From positions 13,029,639 through 13,093,638 of the forward strand of contig NC_058141.1 in assembly GCF_011075055.1 (NCBI RefSeq): a stretch of 64,000 bases of DNA. Direction: 5' to 3'. Of the stretch, positions 11,505-22,774 are shown piece by piece (positions within the stretch are counted from its first letter, which is position 1; each line of letters begins with the position of its first letter). This DNA comes from Mangifera indica (taxonomy: Eukaryota > Streptophyta > Magnoliopsida > Sapindales > Anacardiaceae). Position numbers and translations under genes: made by a program. Under the pieces are notes generated by a model. That model did no database searches and was not told the origin of the DNA. It saw nothing but the letters and a program-made list of their open reading frames with translations.

Positions 11505-12180
11505 ATTGCTCATAATCGAGTTAAGCCACTGTTCATAGTCAAGAAAAACCCAACATGTTTCAGTAATTTCAATGTCAGTTGCCTTGATATGAAGTTAATG
11601 AAATTACAAGTAATGAGTTCTATCTTGAAGCCTAACACACAAGTGAAAGAAGTGCAAGAAACATACAATACCCACAGCCCCCCACGAGATAGCTTGGCTG
11701 GTGAAGCTGTGGAATCCCCAAAAGAGTCCCAAGAGGGGGCTTGAGTTTGAGACCTGTCGGTGTTTTTTGATTCAAAATGCCAGTCCAAAACAAAGCAGGG
11801 AGATAGTGCATTCTAGATGTTAAAAACATAACCAGCTTCTTCATTGTGAAATAATTTGCTTTTTAAACTCAAATTATTAATGAAAACCGTAAATAAATAT
11901 TCTTATGCCTTCTTCACATTAAACAAAAACTGTTAACAAAACAAGGTTTATGCAAGGCTGCACTAAAGCGTGTGAAAAATGGAACATACGCTATCAGTAT
12001 CCATGACCTTTGTAATCTTTGATGGCTTCGCAGACCAATGATTCGGCAGCAAAGGAGGACCTTCGTGATCATAAGAGTTCTCTCCAAAGTGAGGATTAGC
12101 AAGGAAGGCTTTTGAAACACGTTTGGGATATATCTTGGTCTGAGGAAGGGATCTCCCCCGACTTGGTATCAAAGGCTGGT
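11505..12180 (-). other. Two exon-like segments of an unrecognised gene, probably a relic
   Basis: On the minus strand, about 12180-11990 reads KIYPKRVSKAFLANPHFG then HEGPPLLPNHWSAKPSKITK and ends at a good donor (AGC/GTATGT). A second segment starts after a CTAG acceptor at about 11823 and reads NALSPCFVLDWHFESKNTDR, continuing to a Ser/Ala-rich stretch near 11690. The composition looks coding and the phases join (DTDS to NALS). I cannot name the family, and I find no start, no stop and no further exons. It could be a fragment of a degraded gene. Confidence 0.35.
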
Positions 12181-13180
12181 TTATTTTCCTTGCATCGGAT
12201 TACGCATTTTGTGACCCGTAATTCTACATTTACTGCTAAGAAATAAAATCTTTGAGAAAAGCTTCAACCTTTGGAAACCTTTCGGAATCTAGAACCATGA
12301 ATTATTCTCTTGCATCTGCTGGCTTACAATGACTCACCATCAACTTCTGAGAACTCAATTTGAATAGTTCATCCAGATTGATGTTCAAGAACACTTACTA
12401 GATCTATGATATATAGAAGGATTTTCATACCTTCATTTTGACAGCACCAGGTTCGCTCTTACATATCATGCTAGAAATGGTCTTCCTGTGACAACTAGAA
12501 CTGCTCTGCTAGATTGTAAATTCTCCAATTATGAGCATGTTTGTTTTGGGTATTATTCAAACTATACTCACCATGGGAGCAATCACGGTGACTATGTTCC
12601 CTAATTTTAGCACGCTAATCAATGACTCACAGTTTGAAGATGTCTAAATTTCCATATCTAAGTAATTGGCACAATTCCAGCAGGTTCCACCTGCATGTAA
12701 ACTCTACACTACCAAGTGGTTTGCAGCGTCCAAGATCATGCTATGGATCTAGCATTGCCTAACCAAAAATAGTATACTATGTTCGTAAGCATGGACTCAA
12801 ACCAAGTACCAAGTTGCATTTCTGTGCAAAGCAACTTATTAGATAGAGAGAAGCTTGAAAGAGTTGGTCCCCGCAATATGGGTCACTAACTATGACGATG
12901 CGCATGCCTCATTAGCGTCCAATTAGCCTCTCTAGTCCATAGAATCTTCGTTTCACATAACTGATGGTGGAAGATTACAGATCTGATTTGGCCCTCTGTG
13001 TCCCAAAAAGAAGACACCTAAAAAAAAAGATTCTTAATGTTTTTTGCAAATAATGATCATGAATCCAACAGTAAAAACCTTGTAAAGGTAGCAAAAGCAT
13101 TTTACAATCTCACTTCAGAAAAGATAGTAATTGAAAACTTGCCAATATATGTTTCCCTCCTACAAGTTGAACTAACTTCT
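12181..13180. other. Intergenic DNA, nothing recognised
   Basis: No convincing open frame on either strand. It may contain more heavily decayed NLR sequence upstream of the recognisable LRR remnant, but I could not align any of it by eye. Confidence 0.3.
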
Positions 13181-13185
13181 GAGCT

Positions 13186-13770
13186 GTGATCCATTGCAGT
13201 TTGCAACTGCGAATCTCTAAAATCTGTTTCCATACGGAGCAGCATGGCATCTTTTGAAAGTCTGTGAAGGCCTTGCCGTATCCCATGTCCAATATTACCT
13301 ATCTTGAAAAAATGGAAATAGAAAGCTGTCCAAGCGTGGCATCCATTCCAGAGGATGGATTTCCGACCAACCTGAAAACACTAATAATTAAAGATGTCGA
13401 CATCTGCAAGCCATTGCTCAAGTACGGTTGCATACACTCACCTTTCTTCTACAAACTACTTAATTATACTACAAGGACGTGATGATATAGTGCCCTTTCC
13501 ACGAAGGAATGAAACTTCTCGACTCTCTCATTGAAGATTTTCCGAATTTAGAAAGCCTCTCCTCCATGGTTCAAAGCCTTTAAAACACTACGTTCGAATA
13601 ATTGTCGAAAGGTAAAAAACCTTACAAAGGGCCTGCCTTCCTCACTTGTGGATTTAAATATCAAAGATTGTCATCTGCTAGAAGAAAAATGCAAAGAGGA
13701 TCGAGGAGGAGAGTATTAGCGCTTCATGAAAACACATTCTCGATGAGTTGCCTTTTGTCAGATATGGCAA
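13186..13770 (+). pseudogene. NLR (CC-NBS-LRR type) leucine-rich-repeat C-terminal remnant
   Basis: Read across several frameshifts, the plus strand gives NCESLKSVSI, then LPYPMSNITYLEKMEIESCPS, then IPEDGFPTNLKTLIIKDVDI, DFPNLESLSSM, and finally KGLPSSLVDLNIKDCHLLEEKCKEDRG. These are typical C-terminal LRRs of plant disease-resistance NLR proteins, ending in the KGLPSSL...CPLL..KC-type motif. A stop interrupts the frame near 13267, another follows the KDVDI repeat, and the NB-ARC domain is absent. A non-functional immune-receptor relic. Gene family assignment is by motif. Confidence 0.75.
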
Positions 13771-14149
13771 TTTAAAAATTTAGAATCTTTGTTTAATTTC
13801 ATGGAAACGCCAGAATGATTTTGGCAACTTCAACAAATTAATTCTCATCTGCTACTACAAAAATGTATTGTTTTTCCAGTAATGAATTTATTATAAAGGC
13901 TTCAGCTTTTACAGAACAAACATAGGGTAAATAAAACCAACAACATCATCTCGATTTTTTTTGTGTACACTGTCATCCTATTGAAAAATTAACAATAATT
14001 AAAAAATGGAGTTAACAGAGAACAATTTAACCATGTGTCTCCCCCATGTTCTACTCACTTATCTTTTGGATTACACGCAAAGTTCAATCACTAAAAAAAG
14101 GAAAATTAAGTAAATTGATATGATATGATATGATCCACAGAGAGAGTTT

Positions 14150-17100
14150 CAAAAATCTTACATCAGTGATTCCAAAAACGTGTTGCCAGTTCTAACAGCA
14201 AAACATATTGCACTCGGTATAAGCTTATGTAGTGTAACAAAGGCTCTAGAATTCACTCTTCAATAACTCCTGCAAGTACTTGATACCTGTTAACAAAGAA
14301 TGGTCCTCCTTTTGTTAGAACTAGATTTCATCTTTGGAAGAATGATTATGGTAGAGAATCATCCATATTAAAGTTTATTTGTAGATATAAGAGTACTTCT
14401 TTTTTCCTGAGAATTGGAATTCTTTCACTTGCCTAGATATAAAACTGATTGGTATACATCTTTGAAATATTTTTACAAAAATCTAGTAATCATTTAAGCA
14501 AAGACATAAGAAAAATATGTAACGCCATGGAGAAAATTATATTATATGCTGATAATTATTACCTTAGGTTGTTTTAAATTGCCATGTAAACACCATAGGC
14601 AACACTGGTTGAAATTATAGGCACATCCTCTGCTTCCCCAGCAAAAGAATTATCAAAGGCCTTTCTTGCATTGATCAAAGCATTTGTTATACCTGTACCA
14701 CCTGCATAAAATTGGAATTAGAATAATCAATTTTCTAACAAGAAAAATTTTAGAGAGTTAAAACTCGATACCAATACCTTATGCTACCTTTACATGTATG
14801 TTACAGACCTGGAAGGATGGCCAAATTTTCCAGCTGACTGAAGATTCCAGAAATTCACAGCAGCTCCTCCAGCAAGTTTCCAGACACAGCCTCCTCCTGC
14901 AACTTCAGTATTTCAGGGTCTTTCCAGCAGCAACTCCACTAAATAGTCTCCCAACATTCATTCACAGCCAAGCAAAAGAGGAACAATCAGAATTATCTCT
15001 TCATTTTCATTGGCATGTAACATATAAATGTAATTTGACAGATTTCTATTGAATAAAAATCAAGCAGAGTTTACTATTCCATTTCCATGTCCATGATGAA
15101 ATAATACTCTAGTAATATTGCTCCAATCCACAGAAATAAGTTCAACAACAAAACCAACATGTATCCCACAAGGCAACAGCAAAAACAATAACAAACAGTA
15201 AAATAAGAAACTAAAGGAATGTTGGGTTCTGAGAGCCAGCCCTCTCCAAAATGGTTCTGCTACTAAAAATCAATATCCATCATAATCCCCTCCTCATCCA
15301 TGCTTTTTCCATTATATGTGCTGCCTCCTAACCGTCAATAGACCCCACCTCTGAAGGCTCTTCTCTGAATACTAGAAAAGAGGCTTCAATTAATTTCAGC
15401 TGTCTAGGTGCTTTGTCCAAACTGCCCTCATCCATTTGGTCTTCCCTTTTGCTCTCAGCTGGGCCATTATCCATACTCCCTAGGCTGCCTTCTATATTGT
15501 CTCCTTTGGGCCTACGGTGATAAACTTTTGTAATTAGGTTCCCAACAATGTACAATAAAGTAAAAATACGAAAACAAACTTTCCCAGTGACAGTTGAAAA
15601 ATGTTAAAAGGAAAAAGAACACAAAGGCTAGTAGGATGAAGACACAAAGATTAAAATAGGTGACATCCACACTTACATTGTTAATTGGTTGATAGGAATT
15701 GATATAATGAACATAAGAATAAATGTGTAAAAGGATGTAAGAAATACCAAAAATCAGAGTTCAAATTGCTACACGATCTCACTGAAACACAAGCATTATG
15801 ATGGAACATTCCTTCTTGATGGATAAGAGAAATGCACAAGGTTTAGTACCAGTAGAAAAGCGTCCAAAGATTGGATGCCTAAAACTACAAAAGGCCAAAG
15901 TAAAATATTTTGAGTAACATTTAGTAGTTGAACTACCAGGGATGCACTGGTTCCAACTGCAAGTAATTGAGCCCCATTACACTGCACAGCAGTTAAGATA
16001 ATACGATTTCTCAGTTTCTACAGAAATGACCACTTGATTTTTTTTTTTTAAAGTAATCTGACATTCCATTATTGCACCTACTGTTTGTAAGAATGAATAT
16101 GATGTTCCAGCCAACGCCACCTGCACAAAGGATCTGAAAAAGTTTATAATGAATTATATTCTGTTTGAAGATTATTTATGGCAATAAATTTTGTAAAAAC
16201 TGGTTGAGAACCTGGAATGCATTATCAGGACAGCCATGGAAGAACTTAGCAATAGGCCCTTCACTGCCTGCAAGAGGAGCCCGTAGCACAACAGTAGGAG
16301 CTGGAAGCCAGACAAGCATAAAATCTGCTATAATAGCCATAACCTAGGATGGACTATTTATCAGTTAGGAAATCAATGATACATATAAAATGTCAAGTCA
16401 AAATATAACTGCAAAAGACAAAAGGACAATTTTCAATAATAAATGTGGAAATACAAGCATTTGAGATCAAACATTTAGCTATGAGTGAAAATATCTTGCG
16501 ATGCATTCTTAATTTTACGATAATTAAATATATTTCATTTTTTTTCGTGATATGACATGTTTGACAATGTGGTAGATCCCAGCAGACTTTGTGTAAAATT
16601 AAGTATATTTGTGCAACTGCACATATTTTATTAACAATCACAGTTGTTCAATTGTCTACGTTAACATAAAAAAGAGTTAGTTTGCAAAGTCATTAACCCA
16701 GAAGTATAATGAACACCGTTTGACTTAGTTTTCTGTCAACAAATAACTGCATATTGAAGATGAGCCTTCTTCAACACAGTGATAATTAGCTATATGGACA
16801 TAGCAATTTTAAGAAAGCAGTAGCAAAGTTAGGCTATTTGATTCTATCCGTAATTTAAATACTCCTCTGTCCAAACTTTCGCCTAAAAGAGTTGCAGGTC
16901 AGATCACAAGCATATTCAATTTATAAACCTTTTCATTGGAAAATTGTACTGGCCGCACCACAAAAAGATGACATACATATAACCTTGGAGATGTAATCTT
17001 GAAGACAGCCATACCACATCAGCAAAAACAAAATCCAGCTCCTTGGTAAACTTTTCTCTTGGCTTCTCCAACTCTGCAGCAGTCTGACGAGCAAGCAAGA

Positions 17101-18282
17101 TAGGAAACAGAAATTATATCCCAGAAAGGTAAAATTCACTCTGTATTCAAAAGAAAAATGTACTAGCTTTTCCAAAAAGCTTATAAAGTGGATGATAAAT
17201 GATGAAACATCAAAAACAATTAAAAAATGTATAAATACTGATGATACATAACAAGCCCAATATCGAGTCAGTTAAAATAAAATTCATTGAAGATCATGTG
17301 AACATCCACATTGTGAATTTAACGAAACTGGATATAAAAATCTGAAGGAAGATCAGACCCCAGGTAGGTAACCAGTTGATTCAGAGAGAGATATCAAATT
17401 GTAGAACAAGCTTCATAAAATCACATAAAATTCAAAACTCTGCGTCAGCAAAATGAAAGAAAATTGAAAAAGATGAAGAAGGCAGAAAAATGCTTCTCAA
17501 GTTCCAAATGTTAAAAAAAAAAAAGATCGTACTTTTGCAGAAATACTGTTAATTTGAACACAAAATGGTAATCAAAATGGGGAATTACAGCAAATGTGAA
17601 GCTTTAAATGAACAAACCTTGGTGAAGACGCCAACACCACACTTTTATTGCAACCTTGGTCAGAAATAAATCATCAGCAAGCAACCGTTCTTTAAACCCA
17701 CCAAACTGAAACAGCCACCTATAAATACTGGTGACTTCTCCAGCTCAAAATATCTTTAATAATCGCCCCTGGTACTCGCCCTGCCTCAACAGCCGCTGCC
17801 AAGTCCTTGGGCAAGCTCTCCAACGACCTCCCCGCCTAACATCACAATTTCCACATAACGTGCGCACATTGCATACACACTTAGCACCGAATGTAACATT
17901 AATAAAAAAAAAAAAATCTAGCTTACATTATATAATGTAAGTGTGTATTTACCTCAGCGAGCGCGAGAATTGCGTCAGGCCGGTTGTGGGACCCGGAGTC
18001 ATCATTGGAGTCAACTCCTCCCCCACTACTACCACTGCCTCCCCCAAGGTTACCATTTCCGCCACCGCTTCCGGAGACGAAAATGAAAGTTGAGTGGGAT
18101 TTGTTACCGGAAGAGTCATACGTGAAAGAGAAGTTGATGAAGTTGCTATTGGTTGTGGTAGAGGCGGAGACGCGACGGGTGATTATTGCAAAGCTCAGAT
18201 GACGGTGGTGGCAGTGGTGGTGGCTTGATGATTGAAAAGGAAATGAGCCGGTAGAAAGGTTAGAGAAGGAAGCAATTGCCAT
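14150..18282 (-). pseudogene. RETICULATA-RELATED (DUF3411) plastid-envelope protein, decayed gene
   Basis: Exon 1 (18282 to about 17953) encodes a Ser-rich, transit-peptide-like N-terminus and a Gly-rich linker ending LALAE before a GTAAAT donor. The next exon (from 17835) gives AGRSLESLPKDLAAAVEAGR. Later segments match the family in order: FELEKSPVF, LLADDLFLTKVAI (about 17790-17660), FTKELDFVFADVV (about 17060), IIADFMLVWLPAPTV with AKFFHGCPDNAFQV (about 16340-16210), VALAGTSYSFLQT (about 16110), NALINARKAF...VAYGVYMA (about 14700-14577) and RYQVLAGVIE (about 14280). Exon 2 needs at least three indels to stay in frame. A TAA at 14574-14576 replaces the codon after VYMAI, and the C-terminus is also shifted. 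The family acts in chloroplast and leaf development; this copy should not make the full protein. Confidence 0.8.
14790..15560. other. Unassigned sequence inside a pseudogene intron, possibly inserted
   Basis: Lies between the RETICULATA-related segments at 14700 and 15990. The minus strand of 15330-15555 has an open, acidic frame (VYHRRPKGDN...). The plus strand of 14800-15050 has another frame ending near an ATATAAATG and an AATAAA-like signal. This resembles debris of a retroelement, but I see no PBS, no paired LTRs and no conserved pol motif, so no class is assigned. Confidence 0.25.
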
Positions 18283-18880
18283 TTTTGGTGAAGCAAAATC
18301 AGCAAGTGAAGTGATTCAGAAACTTTAAACTCTGACACATTATTATTATTACTATTAATTATTATATTAATAGTTTACAGAAAATAAAAAGCTTCAAGCA
18401 TGAAGACGAAGGCTCCATGGCCCTTTAGGTCTGAATCGATACGAAGTCAACAGGTGGCCATGAGGGAAGGGCCCCGCTGAAACTGAGGAGCGTAGGAGAG
18501 TGCGCGTGAGGATTAAAATAGAAAGTCAGTGGATAGAGAGTAAACACTGAGTACACGTGTCCTACATGAAAATGAAATGAAATATAAATCTGAATCTTCT
18601 GTTTCTCGTTCTCTCCTACACTGAAAACCAATTTTGTTTTGACCTCACAGAATAGAATTATAGTTTTATTATTTTCTAAAGTTTTTTTCTCATCACAATT
18701 TCTCTATAATTTAACGTGTTTGGCACAACATGTACGAGTGGTCTAGAAGCCCCAAAAATTGCTGCACCGTAACGCACCCCTCTTTATCTTCGTCCAAGTA
18801 CTGGATATAGATAGCCAGAGCCAGCCAAATACAACTTCCAGTTTCACTTCAGAACCCAATACAAACCCAACAACTCGATA
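18283..18880. promoter_or_regulatory. Divergent intergenic region between RETICULATA-related relic and RPL1
   Basis: Head-to-head spacing of 598 bases between two start codons, so it must contain the RPL1 promoter and formerly that of the relic. ACGTG cores (a plant bZIP-type motif) occur near 18553 and 18715. GGATATAGATAG near 18801 could serve as a weak TATA element. Regulatory function is inferred from position only. Confidence 0.4.
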
Positions 18881-21583
18881 ATGTTTTCATGTAGCAGGAC
18901 ATCATCATCCCTCATGTTAACATACGCCGCCCCTTCTGTATACCCCCAAGACTTGACGCCCTCACTCTCTCTCCTCTCCTTTAAGCCGAAGACCACTACT
19001 TTATCGTGTTACAGCAAGCCCCTTGTGTTGAACTGTGGAGGGGAGAGGAAAACAAGCCAATGGATTGATTTTGGTGCGTTGAAAGAGATTAAAAATGGGG
19101 CTTTTAATGGCCACGTGGTTGTGGCCGCGGTGGCTGCCGAGGCTGAGGTGGCTACTGATGACGTGGAGACGACTGAAGGAGGTGGTGCTGATGTGGCTAG
19201 TGCTACTGTTACTACAACACCAACGAAGCCTAAGAAAGGCAAGGCTGCGTTGCCTCTCAAGAGAGACAGGGTATGTGATATTGGTTTTTTTGTTGGATTT
19301 TTTCTCTTTTTCGAGGTTTCTGATTGTTCAGTGGTTTCGTTGGTGGGTTTTGATATGTTTGAGATTTAGTTTGAGAAATCTAGTGTCTGATTATTTTCTT
19401 CTTTTGTTTTTAAATTCTGGGTTCATCCTCTAGTTGATGGGTTTTTTGGTTCATATGTGTTTTGTAATTGTGGTTTAAGAAGCATTCACTATGACTTAAT
19501 TGATGTGAATTGTGGGTTAATTGGGTTATTTTTTTTAAGCAATGTATGTAGGTTGGTTTCATTAAATGATTATCCAGTGGGATTTTGATTTTCATATGGT
19601 TGCATTTGTAGACAAACAACCTAGGTGGTTTCGTTTAGTGGTAATATGGATTATCAATTTTGGTCTAGAGGTTTTACTTTGTTTAGTTTCTTTTATTAAA
19701 AAAGAAAGGTTTTACTTTGCTGACTCATATCAATTCATGGAATAGTTCAGTGGCTTTGTCAGGGGTGTTTCCTTAACTGTGTTTTGCTCTTCCAAATGTC
19801 AGACGAGATCTAAGAGGTTCTTGGAAATTCAACAATTGAGAGAGAGAAAAAAAGAGTATGACTTGAAGACAGCAATATCGTTGATCAAGCAAATGTCTAG
19901 TACAAAGTTTACAGAAACAGCTGAAGCTCACTTTCGCCTCAATATTGACCCCAAATATAATGATCAACAGCTGAGAGCAACAGTAAGTTTTCCAGTCTTA
20001 TTAGCAGTATGATGGAATCATTTGGTTATGGTAAAAGTAGCATTTGCTGTTAAATTGTTCTCATATTCCCCTTTTTGTCCACAGGTAAGTTTGCCAAAGG
20101 GAACTGGACAAACGGTTAAAGTGGCTGTTCTTACTCAAGGTATTTAAGGATGTTACACATGTCTGAGTTATTTATATATGATATCTCTATGTTCAATTGT
20201 GATGCCGTTCCTTGATAATTCTTGCCTTTTATAATTTTTTCCATCTGATTTTTGATACATTGATGCATAGTTCTCAGAGATTTTTCCATTTGAAAATGAA
20301 TAGTTCTCAATTCTCTTATATGCACATGAGCTACCATTATCGCTTGTTTTTAGGTTTCAATGTTTAAGCTTATTTTCTTTACAGGTGAAAAAGTGGATGA
20401 GGCAAAAAATGCAGGAGCAGACTTGGTTGGTGGTGAAGACTTGATTGAACAAATAAAAGGAGGATTCATGGAGTTTGACAAGTTAATTGCTTCCCCCGAT
20501 ATGATGGTTAAGGTGATGCTCATGGTCCTCTTTCGGCATTATATTCTTGAAATTCCAGTGATTGATACGATCGCTTTGCTTTTTGTTTTTCTGAAGTGCT
20601 TAGAAAATCCTCAGAACAAGATATTTAATTGCTCTAGAGGGACTGTGGTTTTCATAGTCGAATGAAAATTGTTATGACTGGTAATTTCTTTGGTGGGTTG
20701 GGTTTTTTTAAGCTCGACACATCAAAGATTTCTAGTGTTTGGAAGTGACTGACTGAAGCTTATTATAATTTTATTCTGAAGGGATTGCAGTCTCTCTATA
20801 GCTGAATCTTATCTGACCACAATATTGATTGATAGTAATGTGCTTGCATGCAATGATAGATGGAATATGTTTTGTTACAATCATGCCGCTTTGAATTTTC
20901 TTTTGAAGTCTTTGCTCACATGCATCAGGTTGCCAGCCTAGGAAAGATTCTTGGACCACGGGGACTCATGCCAAATCCAAAAGCTGGTACTGTAACAGCT
21001 AATATACCTCAGGTAAGATGTAAATAGTTGTTTGCAATTCTTCCTTTAGAAACTGTGACGGTGATATTTTATTTGGTGGACTATGATTACTAGACTTATA
21101 AACAAGTCGGTAGAATATCACCATGTATAACTTGGAAACTAATAACGTTAATATAGATTTTTTGTTTTGCTGACAATTTTAAGTTTGGTACCTGAATCAA
21201 ATGGGTTCACTATGTAATTTATTCAGGCTATCGAAGAATTCAAGAAAGGGAAAGTTGAATATAGAGCAGATAAAACTGGGATTGTTCATATACTTTTCGG
21301 GAAACTCGACTTTTCTGAAGAAGACCTCATCATAAACTTCCTGGCTGCTGTTGTATGTTCTCTTTCTCTCTTCTCTTCCCCTAGGTTATTTAGTGTGTAA
21401 ATTGCGGTTTACTCAACTTGAAAGAGTACTTGGTTTATCTTTCAGAAATCAATTGAAACAAACAAGCCTAAAGGTGCAAAAGGAGTATACTGGAAAAGCG
21501 CCCATATTTGCTCATCAATGGGACCTTCCATTCGGTTAAACATAAAGGAGATGCTTGACTACAAGCCTCCATCAAATGCATAA
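18881..21583 (+). CDS. RPL1: Plastid 50S ribosomal protein L1
   Basis: Seven exons join exactly: 18881-19270, 19803-19982, 20085-20139, 20385-20512, 20929-21012, 21227-21352 and 21446-21583, giving 366 residues. The first ~80 residues are Ser/Thr-rich, as in a chloroplast transit peptide, followed by an Ala/Val/Thr-rich linker and a basic start of the mature protein ([20 protein letters not shown]). The universal L1 domain follows with [36 protein letters not shown] and the signature [16 protein letters not shown]. The end is [14 protein letters not shown]1 binds 23S rRNA in the large subunit of the plastid ribosome and forms the mobile L1 stalk at the E-site. Length suits a nuclear-encoded plastid L1. 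No lesion is visible; all introns are GT-AG. The first ATG in frame was chosen. Confidence 0.95.
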
Positions 21584-22774
21584 AGTACAAAGCTAACTCT
21601 TGTAAATGATGTCTTCAACTGTTCAATCCGCGGCTGGGGTATCTTTGCTGGTGCTTGTTTAAAATGGTAGTAGAGTAATCATGGCGCAGTAAAGAGACCT
21701 TGGTTGTCACGTTTGCAAAGAAATTGTAAGAGAAAAAATTATGCATACTATACTGCAGAGTTTCTTCTCTCTACGGACATAAGATTGTGTATCACTGTCA
21801 TTATCAATTTCATATCTGCAATCTTTTGATGACAAGTTTGATTGTCAATGTCTTCTGGTCCGTATTTTTATTTATCTGTGGCCAAGTCCCCCGGTTTTGA
21901 CGCAGACAGTCATAAGTTTGATCCAATACCACTAAATTCACTGCATAAGTAATGCTGCAGCTTCGAGGTAGAAACACTTTGGCATAAATTACGATACTGC
22001 ACAAATCATCTTACAATTGAATGATGAAATTGAGGCGTATAAGCTATTTAGATTATGTGCAGAACCTCTTAAACTATAACTCTTTATGCATCGTGTTTAA
22101 ACCTTTTTCTCTATCCAGCAGTGTATCAAATGACCTGCAGCTGCAATATTCTTGCAAATCATGCATGCAAGACAAAATAAAATAATCAGAAGCTATAGGA
22201 ACTATGGCTCTACCCGACAAATGTCTGCAAGAAATATTTTATTGCATATCAACAGTCTAGGCAGCGAGGGGGTAAAAGAGTAATAAATATATTACATTTA
22301 CAGAAACAATTTACTTTCCAACTAACTGTTGAGACATGCCACTTATTTGCTGATGCACAGCTTTGGTAAACATCAACACATTCAAGCTACAAAGCAACAA
22401 AAGGAAAGAAAATAAATTTGTGAATGCCTACGTAATCAACCAACTCATCCTCCAAAACAAACAGAAACAGATAGAACTTTGATCTGCAAGCAGAGCATTG
22501 TGACTATAAGGTGAGAACCCCACTTGCTCATCTGCGAAACAATTTGAGCAATGGTCCAAATGGCAATTCTGCTGTAATGAAACGTTCTACCAACCATCCT
22601 TGCAATTGATATTTTAATCTCATTGTTCTTGGCACCTTAGCATATCTCAGAAAGCATAGAGGAAAAAGATGGCCAAACGAAACTGATTGGTGTTGATGAA
22701 TATTTGCTATATGCCCTCATCAACTGACGTTTTAAGAATGTAATTCCATGCCCTTCTGTCTACTTTGATTAGTC
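21584..22774. other. Convergent 3' region between RPL1 and Notchless, no gene seen
   Basis: Contains the 3' UTRs and terminators of the two convergent genes (about 21584-21850 and about 22500-22774, inferred). No coding frame of note lies between. Confidence 0.5.

Noticed and set aside
14790..15560. Copia-type LTR retrotransposon in the RETICULATA-related pseudogene
   Set aside because: No paired LTRs, PBS, polypurine tract or conserved pol motif could be shown; recorded only as unassigned sequence.
19095..19433. Second plus-strand frame overlapping RPL1 exon 1
   Set aside because: It is a frame-shifted reading of the RPL1 transit-peptide region, Trp- and Leu-rich and without family similarity.
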